Part shown: piece after piece, positions 28,120 through 37,972 of the stretch
Layout of the letters: each line of letters opens with the position of its first letter
Position numbering within the stretch: position 1 is the first letter of the stretch
From: Actinobaculum sp. 313
GTDB lineage: Bacteria; Actinomycetota; Actinomycetes; Actinomycetales; Actinomycetaceae
Assembly: GCF_003073475.1 (NCBI RefSeq)
Contig: NZ_CP029033.1
Span: 2,704,962-2,768,961 of the forward strand
Reading direction: 5' to 3'
DNA: 64,000 nucleotides
Made by a program: the position numbers and the translations under genes
Notes under the pieces: model-generated
Databases searched by the model: none
What the model was told of the DNA's origin: nothing
What the model saw: the letters and a program-made list of their open reading frames with translations, nothing else

Positions 28120-28996
28120 GCTGGCAGCACAGATCGCCCGAGCCACGGAGATCTTCAAGGAGGAACGCATCGGCGAACCTCTTGAGCTCTACTCCGACCT
28201 CTTCGACAAATATCGGGACCCCGTCGAGAGCCTCCTTGAAGAGAGCGTTGACCTTCAAGAACTCACCGGCGTGGTTCAGGAGTACATCATAGATCAGGAC
28301 AAACGCTACGCCCTCCGCTACCTCGCCTCGCCACCTGTCAGCGACGATGACCTCAAGGTCCTCGCAGACGCCAAGTTCTCCCCCGCCGCCCTGGAGAAAG
28401 ATCCAGACGCCGTCGCACGCATCATCGAGGTCGTCCTTGCCGGACTCGACCGCTGGAGGTTCCCCTGGCTCACCGAAGGTCGCGAGGCAACCGAGATGGA
28501 GCGTCGTATCGCGACGATTTCAACCACCAGCCTCATCGCGACGAGCCGTTTGCAAACCTATCGGCGGAACACCCAGAAGACCGATCAGGAGGAACATATC
28601 GCGGATGCCCTTCGCTCTATCGGATTTCAAGGGGTGCCGACTCGTAACATCGGGAGCGTGCTAGATGCTCCCGCACCAGGCGAGTTCTGCCACGAGAGTC
28701 TCCTTGGAGGCTCGAAGGCCGACATCATCGCACGCCTATGGGACGGTCGTATCCTCGCGATCGAAGCCAAGGTTACGAACTCCGCCACTAACAGCGTCAA
28801 ACGTGTGAACCGAGAAGCCGCAACCAAGGCCGTCAACTGGCTCAACAAGTTCGGAACGCTCGGGGTTATCCCGTGCGCTGTGCTCTCCGGCGTGTTCAAG
28901 GTTCACAATCTGGTCTCTGCGCAGAATGACGGGCTGACGATCTTCTGGGCGCATGACCTCGATCGGATGCTGGAGTTCATCAAGAAGACCAGATGA
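28085..28996 (+). CDS. Type II restriction endonuclease, XamI-like
   Basis: 303 residues. A PD-(D/E)xK-type core is visible as GSKADIIARLWDGRILAIEAKV (key residues D and E-A-K) near residue 220, followed by NREAATKAVNWLNKFG. The overall pattern matches my memory of the XamI family, whose sequence GTCGAC also occurs in the operon promoter; the family call needs a search. AAGGA lies five bases before the ATG at 28085, and the gene overlaps the methylase by 35 bases, giving a methylase-before-nuclease order. Confidence 0.75.
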   Translation: MTQAPPIWSNSELAAQIARATEIFKEERIGEPLELYSDLFDKYRDPVESLLEESVDLQELTGVVQEYIIDQDKRYALRYLASPPVSDDDLKVLADAKFSPAALEKDPDAVARIIEVVLAGLDRWRFPWLTEGREATEMERRIATISTTSLIATSRLQTYRRNTQKTDQEEHIADALRSIGFQGVPTRNIGSVLDAPAPGEFCHESLLGGSKADIIARLWDGRILAIEAKVTNSATNSVKRVNREAATKAVNWLNKFGTLGVIPCAVLSGVFKVHNLVSAQNDGLTIFWAHDLDRMLEFIKKTR

Positions 28997-29625
28997 GGCC
29001 TAGCGCCACACCCGAAGACCCCAGGGAAGCGTGCGTTTCCGAACTGTTTCTCCAATCTCTGGATCTAAACCCACACCGCTCTTCTTCGCGATGCGCCGCA
29101 CGCAGCAACCCCTCCAGCTCACACCTGCCCTGTTCACACGTTTGTTACGTGCATCCGATCACGTTGCCTCGTGTCTGGAGCTCAGTCATCCGAGTCTCCC
29201 GGTAGTTCGCACCGAGGCGCTGTTCGGTGAAGCACTGAAGCCTGCGACCCAACCGGGCTTACTGCCCCTCTTCCTGAGCCTTATGTGTTTCTGCATTCTG
29301 CATGGGAAACGCTTGCCAGGCGTGGTGAATGTATGGTTAACGGTTGCTTTTCTATTTTAGGCCACGGTTGGTACAGTTTGTTTCGTGACGGCTTCAAGTC
29401 CGATGTGTGTCAACTCACCGGGGCTGTGTTGTGCTGTTTGTACTGGCAGGTCACTTCAATCTAGTGGGTGATTTGTCCGGAAAGTTCCGCGTGTGAATCC
29501 CAGATCTTAGTGGACAACACGTTCTTCGGCCTTGTCCAGTGATGCTGTACAGCAGATCGTCCCAACCAGTTGTGTCGCTTACGCCGCGTTCGTGACTGAT
29601 GCCCTCAGCCGTAAGACCATGAGGT
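28997..29625. other. Gene-free spacer before the IS3-type element
   Basis: I find no convincing gene in these 629 bases. The region 29340-29440 is relatively AT-rich. It is probably the remains of island insertion. Confidence 0.3.
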
Positions 29626-29677
29626 TGAATCGTCCCGGGTTTGATGGAGGCAGTAATCGCGCGGAAGGAATACTGTC

Positions 29678-29999
29678 ATGAGTGTTACCCATGGAAGTAT
29701 CCCGAGGAGTTGCGGGAGCGAGCTACCCGGATGGCTGTGGAGGCTCGCAGGGACCCGAGCGGTCTATGGGGGCGATTAGAAGGATCGGCGATGAGCTGGG
29801 CGTCCACCTCGAGGCGTTGCGTACTTGGGTCAAGAAGGTCGAGATCGACGCGGGCGCCAGGTCGGGAACCACCACACCCGATGCCGAACGGATCCGGGAG
29901 CTGGAGGCCGAGAACCGCGAGCTGCGGCGGGCCAACGAGATCCTGCGCAAGGCGAGCGCGTGTTTCACCCAGGCGGAGTGTGAGCGCCGCGAGAGGTCA
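29678..29999 (+). pseudogene. IS3-family transposase OrfA, frameshifted
   Basis: Adding one C at CCC 29688-29690 and one G at GGGGG 29768-29772 gives a continuous OrfA: MSVTPWKYPEELRERATRM, then AIRRIGDELGVHLEALRTWV (helix-turn-helix) and a coiled-coil leucine zipper ending in RRANEILRKASA. OrfA binds the element ends. The GGAAGGAA ribosome site lies before the ATG. Confidence 0.7.
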
Positions 30000-30981
30000 T
30001 CGATTCATTCATTGATGACAACAAGGCGGACCTTGGGCCTGTGCCGATCTTCCATGTGCTCACGAGTGTCGGCGTCAAGATCGCCCCTTCCGCCTACCGG
30101 GCCCGCAAGTCCCGTCCCCAGTGCCAGAGGGATGCGCGACGAGGCTCTGAAGGCCAAAATCAGCAGAGTACATGAGAACAACTATGCGTACTTGGGGCCC
30201 GCAAGATGCACGCGATGCAGGGCCGTCCCAAGGTCTGCGTCCGGCATGGGCTGGGGCATTGGCCCGCTGCACCGTAGAGCGCCTGATGCGGGCCATGGGC
30301 CTGCACGGTATCCGCTGCGCCACATCACCGCGTTCAGACCGAACGAGCTGTGGGTCGCGGACATCACCTATGTGCGCACCACGAGCGGCTGGGTGTACGT
30401 CGCCTTCGTCACTGACGTGTACTCGCGTCGGATCATCGGCTGGCAGACGTCAACGAGCCTGTACACCGACCTAGCCCAGGGGCGCCCTGAAGATGGGGAT
30501 CTGGCAGCGCCAGCGCGAGGGCGCGGACCTGAAGGGCTTGATCCACCACTCCGACCGCGGGGTCCAGTACCGGGCCATCCGCTACGGGCAGGCCCTGTCT
30601 GACTGTGATGCGGTCGCCTCCGTCGGCTCCAAGGGCGACTCCTACGACAATGCGCTGGCCGAGGCTCTGATACCGGCTGTACAAGGCGGACTCATCCGCA
30701 ATCGCAAGTATTTGGATGAGCACCGCCCCTGGGGTATCGAGGACGTGGAGTTCGCTACCGCCCAGTGGGTGCACTGGTTCAACACGACCCGGCCTCACTG
30801 CGCCATAGGCATGCGCGCTCCGATCAAGCACGAGCAGGCCTACACCCCACCACCAGAGGACACCAATGCGGGCACCACCGTCGACGGCACCGACGTCATC
30901 GGCAACGCCGACGCCCAGGACATCGGCGAGCAGACCATCACCAACCAACCACCCCAGCCGGCAACCACCAGCGCCCGATAA
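30000..30981 (+). pseudogene. IS3-family transposase OrfB, several frame breaks and a deletion
   Basis: Pieces in different frames match a DDE integrase: IDSFIDDNKADLGPV, KAKISRVHENNYAYLG, CTVERLMRAMGLHGI, RPNELWVADITYVRTTSGWV (first Asp), LIHHSDRGVQYRAIRY (second Asp) and SKGDSYDNALAEAL (Glu region). Some breaks fit short G/C runs. A segment before RPNELW is missing, and the stretch around 30667-30695 carries compensating indels, so at least part of the decay looks real. Confidence 0.7.
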
Positions 30982-31011
30982 AAGAGCCTCCACAAAACCC
31001 GGGGCTTGACA

Positions 31012-31223
31012 TTATTCCCGCACCCGGCACTCCTGTACCGAGATTGACCCGGCAGGCCTTGAACCGCGTCCACTGGGAAGCAACCCGCATCCATGAATCA
31101 CTGGGCTACCGCAGCTCACAGCAAATCATCCACGACTACAACCAACACCAAGCCGGGCAAAAGCCCCCGTATAAGAAGTACAACACAACCCAAGACGCTT
31201 CACACATTTCAGACTCTGCCTAA
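31012..31223 (+). pseudogene. C-terminal remnant resembling a second transposase
   Basis: An open frame ending at 31223 contains LNRVHWEATRIHESLGYRSS and QQIIHDYNQHQ, a pattern seen at transposase C-termini. No start or upstream domain exists. It adjoins the right end of the IS3 element and may be what the element inserted into. Confidence 0.35.
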
Positions 31224-31263
31224 AACTCGATGAAACGCGCAAGGAGATCCCACTTCCCAACCG

Positions 31264-32566
31264 CTAGCTGGGCACCTCGCGCGGCATATGTCCAAGCGCC
31301 TGCATGAGCCGCCAGTACACCGCCGCTACCAGCCACACGAAGAGCACCAACCCAATTTGCACGCTCCGCGACCATCCGACATTCGGCAGAACGAGGATCG
31401 CAACACCGGCGGCAATACACTCCGACACGTTGAACAACACGTCATAGATGGAGAAGGCGCGGCCGCGGTACGCGTCTGCCGTATCCGACTGCACGATCGT
31501 GTCGACGGCGATCTTGGCGCCCTGCACGCCGATTCCAAAGATGAACATGCCAGCCACGAAACACGGTGTCCAACTGGAGACGACGATGAGGATCTGGCCG
31601 ATTGTGCCCCGAGCAGGCAGAAAAGGATCCAGGCCGGAGGAGGAATACGTTCATGCGCAATCGGGGTAAGAACGACGGCGACGAAGTGGCCGGTGACCAT
31701 TGCTCCCATCAATGCCCCGAAGGCGGCGATTCCGGCATCGGCGTCGCCGGGGTCGACCAGCAGATTCCTCCCGGCCAGCACAATGGTGATCAGTTCCATG
31801 CCGTAGACGAACCGATGCAGTGCCATTGTTGTCAAAGCCAGGCCTGGTGTTCCCCGCCGCACCAGGTAGCGTACAGCCTCCGCCAGGTCCCGAGCCGTGG
31901 CCGCGAGTTGCCGCGACACAGAGGTCGAGAGATCCGGTTGCTGCGGGCCGAGTTCGTCCTTGTTGAAAAGGCACGCCACGCCGGCCGCCCCGAAGTAGAG
32001 GAGTGCCGAGACGACAAGTGATGCCAGTTGCTGCGATGCCCCTCCGGCAGTAGGAGTCGCAGCAGAAAACCCACAACGGCACCGACGCCCGTGGCGATTC
32101 CGCCCAGCGTGGGAACCACAGAATTCGCCATCAGCAACCGGGCGCGCGATCCGACCACGATGGGTAGTCCGGCAGACAGACCGGCAAGCATGAATCGAGA
32201 CAGGCCCAAGGAGGTCAAGGTCAGCACGTAGACCAGCGGCCCGGCTCCGATCATTGCCATACCCGCAGCCACCAGAAATACCAATCCCGCACGAACGAGA
32301 TTGCCAATGAACAACACCTGCCGCCGTCGCCACCGATCCAGGAAGGGCCCAGTGAAGGGCCCGACCAGCGAATATGGCAGCAAGAGCACCACGAGGGCCG
32401 CCGCTACCCCCGCCGCATCCGCCATGGCCTCCGGGCGGAAGAAGAAAAGGGAAGCCAGTCCCGCTTGGAACATGCCGTCAGCGCACTGCGATACCAGTCG
32501 GACTCCGAGAAGCTTTCGAAATCCGGACTTCTGGACGAGGACACGTAGATCGTCAACAAGCCTCAT
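31264..32566 (-). pseudogene. MFS transporter, two one-base frameshifts
   Basis: Three frames join to about 434 residues with about 12 helices. The N-terminal half has LLLPYSLVGPFTGPFLDRWRR, the MFS signature loop after helix 2; the middle has TMALHRFVYGMELITIVL, and the end has FGIGVQGAKIAVDTIVQSD. Breaks lie in CCCC 32039-32042 and CCCC 31607-31610; one more base in each restores a single frame. Family members are proton-driven exporters. The substrate is unknown. It ends just before the CCA-enzyme gene on the same strand. Confidence 0.8.
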
Positions 32567-32606
32567 ACCTACCCCTTTGCGGGCGTGGATTCATCGGTAG
32601 GTTTCG

Positions 32607-34246
32607 TTACGACGTCGTCGTGCGTGCCGCCGGTTGCGGCTCTCCCCTGATGGGAAGCGGGGTCCGCCTGCCCGCGGCCTCACCCGTGCGCTGCTCCCAC
32701 CATGCCAGAAGGCGCCGCTCCGCCTCCTCCTCACCCAGCGGACCCTCTTCCAGGCGCAACTCGAGTAGGTAACTCCGCGCCTCACCAACCGCACGTCCAG
32801 GTTTGAGTTGCAGCAACTCCATAATGCGATCACCGTCGAGATCCGGGCGGATCGCATCGAGCGCCTCCTGTTCGCGCAGTTCAGTGATTCGCCGGGCGAG
32901 TTCATCATTGGCCGCTTGCAGCATTGCGATCTTGCGGCGATTCTGCGAGGTGATATCGGCGCGAATCAGCCGCAGTAGCCGCGGCAGGAGATCCCCGGCG
33001 TCGCGCACGAAACGGCGCACCGCGGAATCGGTCCATCCTTGCTCGGAGAAACCGAAGGCACGCAGATGCAGTTCGACTAGGCGCGCAACATCCTTCTCCG
33101 TCTGCTTATCGAAGCGCAAGGCCCGCAGGCGCTTAGCCGCCATACGTGCCCGATCACGTCGTGGGCCCGGAAGGTCACCGAACCATCCCGCTCGAAGCGG
33201 CGAGTGGCCGGTTTACCGATGTCGTGCAACAAAGCGGCCAAACGCAGAACCAAGTCCGGTCCGGGCAACGGGCCGCCCAGCATCTCAACCGGGATGCCCG
33301 CCGCGCAGGATCCATCCTTCGCACTCTCCATCGCCGTCGCCTGATCCAGCACCGTCAACGAGTGTTCATACACATCCTTATGGCGGCGATGCTCATCGAC
33401 GGCGTTCCGCAGTTCGGATACTTCCGGAAGCACAATGTCTGCCACACCCGTGTACACGAGCAGTTCGATTCCACGCCGCGGTGCGGGGGCGATCATAAGG
33501 CGTTCGATCTCGGCACGGATTCGCTCCGCCGACACAATCGCTAGACGCTCCGCCATTTCCTCCATTGCACTCATAACGTGCTCGTCGACGTCGAAGCACA
33601 ACTGGGCGGCGAAGCGGGCGGCGCGCATAATGCGTAGCGGGTCGTCGTCGAAGGACTGCCGTGCGGTTACCGGTGTGCGTAACACACCCGCCACCAGGTC
33701 ATCCAGCCCTCCGCAGGGGTCCACCAATTCGATTCCCGGCAGGCGCACCGCCATGGCATTCACGGTGAAGTCACGGCGAGTGAGGTCGCCCGCAAGCGTT
33801 TTCCCGTACGCCACCTCGGGTTTCCGAGAACCAATCTCGTAGTGATCCGAGCGATAGGTGGTGATTTCCACTGTGAGCGGGCCACGCGCAGCGCCAATCG
33901 TTCCGAAGTCGCGTCCGATATCCCAGGTGCTTGACGCCCACCCGGCCAACAGACGCTCTGTCTCCTCGGGCAATGCGGACGTCGTCAAGTCAAAGTCATG
34001 AATCGGCAGCCCGAGGAATGCGTCGCGCACCGGTCCACCAACAAGTGACAACTCGTATCCCGCTGCGGTGAACACTTCGCCCAGTTGGAGAATCGGTGCC
34101 GGAAGGTTGTTGAGTGACCTCTGCCCACGCAGCAACAGATGTGCACGCATGGCGGCCGGAGGCAAAGGCGCGAGTTCTTCGCGATCCGCTCCGGGAACTG
34201 TGCGTGCATTGCCCTGTTCGGCTGAGGCCTTTTCTTGATTGGTCAC
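32607..34246 (-). pseudogene. cca: CCA-adding tRNA nucleotidyltransferase, one-base frameshift
   Basis: Two frames join to about 546 residues. The class II nucleotidyltransferase head has LSLVGGPVRDAFLG and IHDFDLTTSALPEE (catalytic DxD), then RRDFTVNAMAVRLPG and DDPLRIMRAARFAAQL; an HD-type domain (LRLAALLHDIGKP) follows near 385. The enzyme adds or repairs the 3' CCA of tRNAs. One base added at CCC 33149-33151 joins VTFRAHDVIG to ARMAAKRLRALRFD. The start is uncertain; GTG at 34246 is the best upstream candidate. It is divergent from the Nudix gene, a conserved actinobacterial pairing. Confidence 0.88.
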
Positions 34247-34864
34247 CCCATAAGAGTGCCATGTTCGGCGCCTTCGGGCACATCGGTGGACTGTGAGTTC
34301 CCCACATGCTTTCCACCACTGCGGTCGAAGATAGTCACCGTCGCCGGGAGCTGAACTCCCCACGTCATTTCCACACCCCACTGGGTCCGGACATAGCACC
34401 GGGCCCGGGCACATCAGCGGGTCCGGACACGCCAGTTGGCCCGGGCGCACACCACCGACCAAATTCATCCAACAGTGACTAAACATGCTCACCCGCCCCA
34501 GCACGCCTGACCGCCCGGGCACTCTCCACCGCCCGGCCAGACATACCCCAATATGTACCCGACACGGGCGCGCCTTTCCCTCCACCGGCCTCGCCTGATG
34601 CCACCGCCACTTTCATCCCCTGCATCCTCTGGCCTTCATCCCTGGCATCTGCGAAAATGGGTGCAGAAGATCCAGTGGCCGAGTCGGTGACAACCGTGTG
34701 CTCTGGGCGGCAGTTGCTGTACGAGCAAAGACTGCTTCCACCCACCAGCGGTGCTGCGCTCAGCCACCATTACCCGTACCGTTTGTTGCCCAGCATCCGG
34801 GACCGCGAACCACACGGCCTGGCTGCGGGAGCAATAGATGGTTGACCGCACTACAGTTGTGAGT
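34247..34864. other. Divergent spacer between cca and the Nudix gene
   Basis: I see no gene in these 618 bases. The part 34370-34500 is rich in repeated GGGCCCGGGC-like and GGTCCGGACA words. Promoters for both genes should be here; TACAGT at 34852-34857 may be the Nudix -10 box. Confidence 0.3.
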
Positions 34865-35404
34865 ATGTCGAGATCAGCGCCACAGCCCTCCGCGCCGGGG
34901 GCACATCGTTCTTGGAGGCGTGGCACCGCCGCGCACCAAGCCGCTGACCGGCAGCAGAATCTTCCCGTAGTAAACGAGACCAGTGCCGGTGGTGTCATTA
35001 TCTCCGTTCAAAATGGCAGGGCCTACACCGCCGTAATCGCACGCCGCAACCGCGGAGGACGTCTCGAATGGTGCCTGCCGAAGGGGCATCTGGAGGGTGA
35101 TGAGACCGCACAGGAAGCGGCCGTTCGCGAGATTAGTGAGGAGACCGGAATCACCGGCCGGGTGTTACGCCACCTGGCATCCACCGACTACTGGTTTTCC
35201 GGTTGTGATCGGCGCGTTCACAAAATCGTGCACCACTTCCTGCTGGAAGCGCTTTCCGGTGAACTGACCACGGAGAACGATCCAGACCACGAAGCCGAGA
35301 AGGTGGAATGGGTCCGGTTGGATAAGGTCGCTTCCCGGCTCGCCTACCCCAATGAGAGGCGAATTGTGATGACCGCGCGTAATATTTTGGCTGGGCGTGA
35401 GTAA
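34865..35404 (+). CDS. Nudix hydrolase, MutT4-like
   Basis: 179 residues. The Nudix box is complete: GHLEGDETAQEAAVREISEETGI-type spacing with key residues G, E, R-E and E-E near 92-114. Members hydrolyse nucleoside diphosphates linked to another moiety, with Mg2+. The first 35 residues are Ser/Pro/Ala-rich. The order Nudix, DUF6049-like protein, then murJ/pseudokinase and trxB is conserved in actinobacteria near the origin, which supports the assignment. The start follows TACAGT by 8 bases, so the mRNA may be leaderless. Confidence 0.85.
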   Translation: MSRSAPQPSAPGAHRSWRRGTAAHQAADRQQNLPVVNETSAGGVIISVQNGRAYTAVIARRNRGGRLEWCLPKGHLEGDETAQEAAVREISEETGITGRVLRHLASTDYWFSGCDRRVHKIVHHFLLEALSGELTTENDPDHEAEKVEWVRLDKVASRLAYPNERRIVMTARNILAGRE

Positions 35405-35435
35405 TGACCGCAGTTTTCCTGTCTGGATGTGAACG

Positions 35436-37892
35436 ATGAGCAGAACGGTGTCCTTGCTGGTATCTCTCGTTCTTTTTGCTGTCTGTCCTACTCTCGTTAG
35501 CCCGGCGGGTGTTCCCACCCCATCCGTGAACTCCTCTCTCAGCCACAGCTTTTCGACGGCGGTACCCGCATCCGCACAACCTGCCACGCGGTCCAACGAT
35601 GATGACTCGGATTCCATCTCCGCCACAACAGACCCCGCGGCCGCTAATCCGTCGGGAACCACTCCCACGCTTGCCATAACCTCGGTCGGCGAGTCGATTC
35701 TTGCACCGGATGACGACCTCTCCATCGAGATCACCCTTTCAAACCCGACGGATGAAGACATCACTCTCGATAGGATCAGCCTCGCGGGACAGCCCGTCGC
35801 CCCAAGTACCCGCACACGGTTGCTGGCCTTTCTCAACGACGCAGACGTATTCCTAGAAACGCTCTACGCCGCGGAACTCGACGTCACCGTTCCCGCCCGG
35901 CAAAAGGTGATGCTGCCTCTCACCGTTGCTCGCGACTCGACCGGGTGGAGCGGAGACGAAGAGACGTGGGGACCGCACGGTATTGAGGTCGTGGTTGATG
36001 GGCCGGGGCTCGATGACGAACTCACCGACCGCAGCTTCGTCGTCGTCGCACCGAACTACGAGGTCACACCAATGCCCACCGGAGTGGTTATTCCCGTCAC
36101 AGCCTCAACTGCGGAGATGGCAGAGGAACAAACCATATCCCAACGCACCGATGCCGGCTTGATTGCACGCGAGGAGGAAGAGGAAGGCAAGCCCGGCGCG
36201 ACCGAGACCTCCACCGCGAGCACGGGAGGCAGTACGGTCAGAGCTACGCCCACCGATACGAGTACCGATCCTTCTACGCGAGCGAATACAGCACCGCATA
36301 GAATCTCCACCTTACTCACTGCCGGCAATATACCCGGCGTCACGACTGTTTTCGATCCCGCGCTCCTTTCGGTCTACGCTGACGACGACGCTCTGACCGC
36401 AGCCGTCACCAACCTTGCGACGTCGAACAATTCCGAGGTTATTTTCACCGCTTTCTCCGACCCCGATATGTCCGCCCTCGTACACGGTGAGGACAGCGAG
36501 CAAGCCACGTCGGCACATGACACCGCCACAACGATGGCCGAAGAACTTGGCGATGCCATCCGCACCGATATCACTCTGCTGGCACCCGAGCCGGACCAGG
36601 AAACTCTTTCCGTGCTGGCCAACGGCGGCACCTCGGCAGTTATTATCGCCGCCGACGAGGTACCAACAAGCGCATACCGGTACTACACCCCGTCGGCACG
36701 CACGTCGATCAATTACGGCGACAGCGACGCAACAGCTTCCGAAGCCGATGCCTCCCCGGACTCCGAGAAGGGGACGGACACGGGAACCGCATCGGAATCG
36801 TCCGCCTCGCGCAGCAGCGGCGCAAGTGGTCTCGATGCGCTGGTTGTGGACTCCGCGGCCTCGGCAGCACTGGCGGGAACGCTGGTAGAGGAGGACGAGG
36901 TAGCCGGAGCAGATGATTCCGCTGGGGCAATCGACATTCTCGACTCCCGCCAGTTGGTTCTGTCGCTTTCCGCAGTCACATACCGTGAACGCCCCAACGA
37001 CACTCGGGGCATGGTACTCGCGGTTGATCGCGCGAGTCTGCCGCACTACGGGACGCAGGACCCGGCAACCGCCACCGCGGCTGACCCCGTCGCCACCGAG
37101 AATCTACTGGAGACCACACGGGCCCTTATGGGGGCATCGTGGGTGAGTCCGTATACCGTTTCCCAGCTGCTCGAACTCGATAGCAGCTCGGCCGAGCGCC
37201 AGGAGCTTCCGGAGCGAGTCCTCGCTACGGGGGAGGCCCGCACTTCCTTCTTCTCCGCCACCGCCAATTCCTATTCGCGCGTCGTCACCATCGCGGCAAT
37301 GAGCCCTGATCCCTCCATCCTCACCAATCCGGCAGATCTGGCCCGTAGACGTCTGTCCACCCTTGCCTGGCGCAGCGATCCCGCTGGCCGCCAGAATCGG
37401 CTCCGCGATCTCACTCGCACCGCTAATGGCTACTTCACAGCGATTTACGCGAATCCGTCGTCCACCATCAACATCATCTCGGAGGCCACCGGAGTACCTC
37501 TGCATATTCGCAACGATCTGCCCGTCGACGTCGGCGTGGTCATCCAGCTCGACACTCCCGACGCGCGATTGCGCGCCACCGAAACGGTGGCCGTGACATT
37601 AACACCCCATTCGACGACGACGGTGACCGTCCCCGTGCGCGCCTCAGGATCCGGTAATGTACGCGCGGATGTTCGCGTGCTGAACCCGGTGGGTACGCAG
37701 GTCGGACCGGTACAGTCCATTGATATTCGCGTGCGCGCGAATTGGGAGAATGTAGGTACGGTTGTAGTGGCAGGTGCGTTCGGAGCAGTTCTTGTTGTTG
37801 GGGTCATTCGCTCGCTGCGGCGGGGGCGTCGTTCGGCCCCCGTTCGGCCGGGGAGTTTGCCACGCGAGAGTGCCACTGCCACCACCGGCTGA
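35436..37892 (+). CDS. DUF6049-like secreted/membrane protein
   Basis: 818 residues. A signal peptide covers about 1-25 (VSLLVSLVLFAVCPTLVSPA) and a single membrane helix lies near 780-800 (VVVAGAFGAVLVVGVI) before a basic tail, so most of the protein is outside the cell. The interior has an acidic, Ser/Thr/Ala-rich insertion around 425-460. Similar large proteins sit between the Nudix gene and murJ in many actinobacteria and are thought to act in envelope biogenesis; the function is not established. It lies 32 bases after the Nudix gene. Confidence 0.75.
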   Translation: MSRTVSLLVSLVLFAVCPTLVSPAGVPTPSVNSSLSHSFSTAVPASAQPATRSNDDDSDSISATTDPAAANPSGTTPTLAITSVGESILAPDDDLSIEITLSNPTDEDITLDRISLAGQPVAPSTRTRLLAFLNDADVFLETLYAAELDVTVPARQKVMLPLTVARDSTGWSGDEETWGPHGIEVVVDGPGLDDELTDRSFVVVAPNYEVTPMPTGVVIPVTASTAEMAEEQTISQRTDAGLIAREEEEEGKPGATETSTASTGGSTVRATPTDTSTDPSTRANTAPHRISTLLTAGNIPGVTTVFDPALLSVYADDDALTAAVTNLATSNNSEVIFTAFSDPDMSALVHGEDSEQATSAHDTATTMAEELGDAIRTDITLLAPEPDQETLSVLANGGTSAVIIAADEVPTSAYRYYTPSARTSINYGDSDATASEADASPDSEKGTDTGTASESSASRSSGASGLDALVVDSAASAALAGTLVEEDEVAGADDSAGAIDILDSRQLVLSLSAVTYRERPNDTRGMVLAVDRASLPHYGTQDPATATAADPVATENLLETTRALMGASWVSPYTVSQLLELDSSSAERQELPERVLATGEARTSFFSATANSYSRVVTIAAMSPDPSILTNPADLARRRLSTLAWRSDPAGRQNRLRDLTRTANGYFTAIYANPSSTINIISEATGVPLHIRNDLPVDVGVVIQLDTPDARLRATETVAVTLTPHSTTTVTVPVRASGSGNVRADVRVLNPVGTQVGPVQSIDIRVRANWENVGTVVVAGAFGAVLVVGVIRSLRRGRRSAPVRPGSLPRESATATTG

Positions 37893-37972
37893 TCAAACGG
37901 CTAGGATAGGGCCACGTGGGTGGATTGCCAATTCACCCAGACCGCCCGCTATCCGCTGCGGAGGACGTGCTT

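Larger units (their letters stand above)
29626..31011 (+). mobile_element. IS3-family insertion sequence, decayed
   Basis: Imperfect inverted ends at 29626-29651 and 30986-31011 match at 19 of 26 positions and share the words CCCGGGTTT and TGGAGGC. The 1386-bp length and the orfA/orfB arrangement fit the IS3 family. No clear target duplication is seen. The element lies beside the restriction-modification genes. Confidence 0.75.

Noticed and set aside
29031..29360. Plus-strand frame of 109 codons before the IS element
   Set aside because: No ribosome site, composition unlike neighbouring genes, and no motif.
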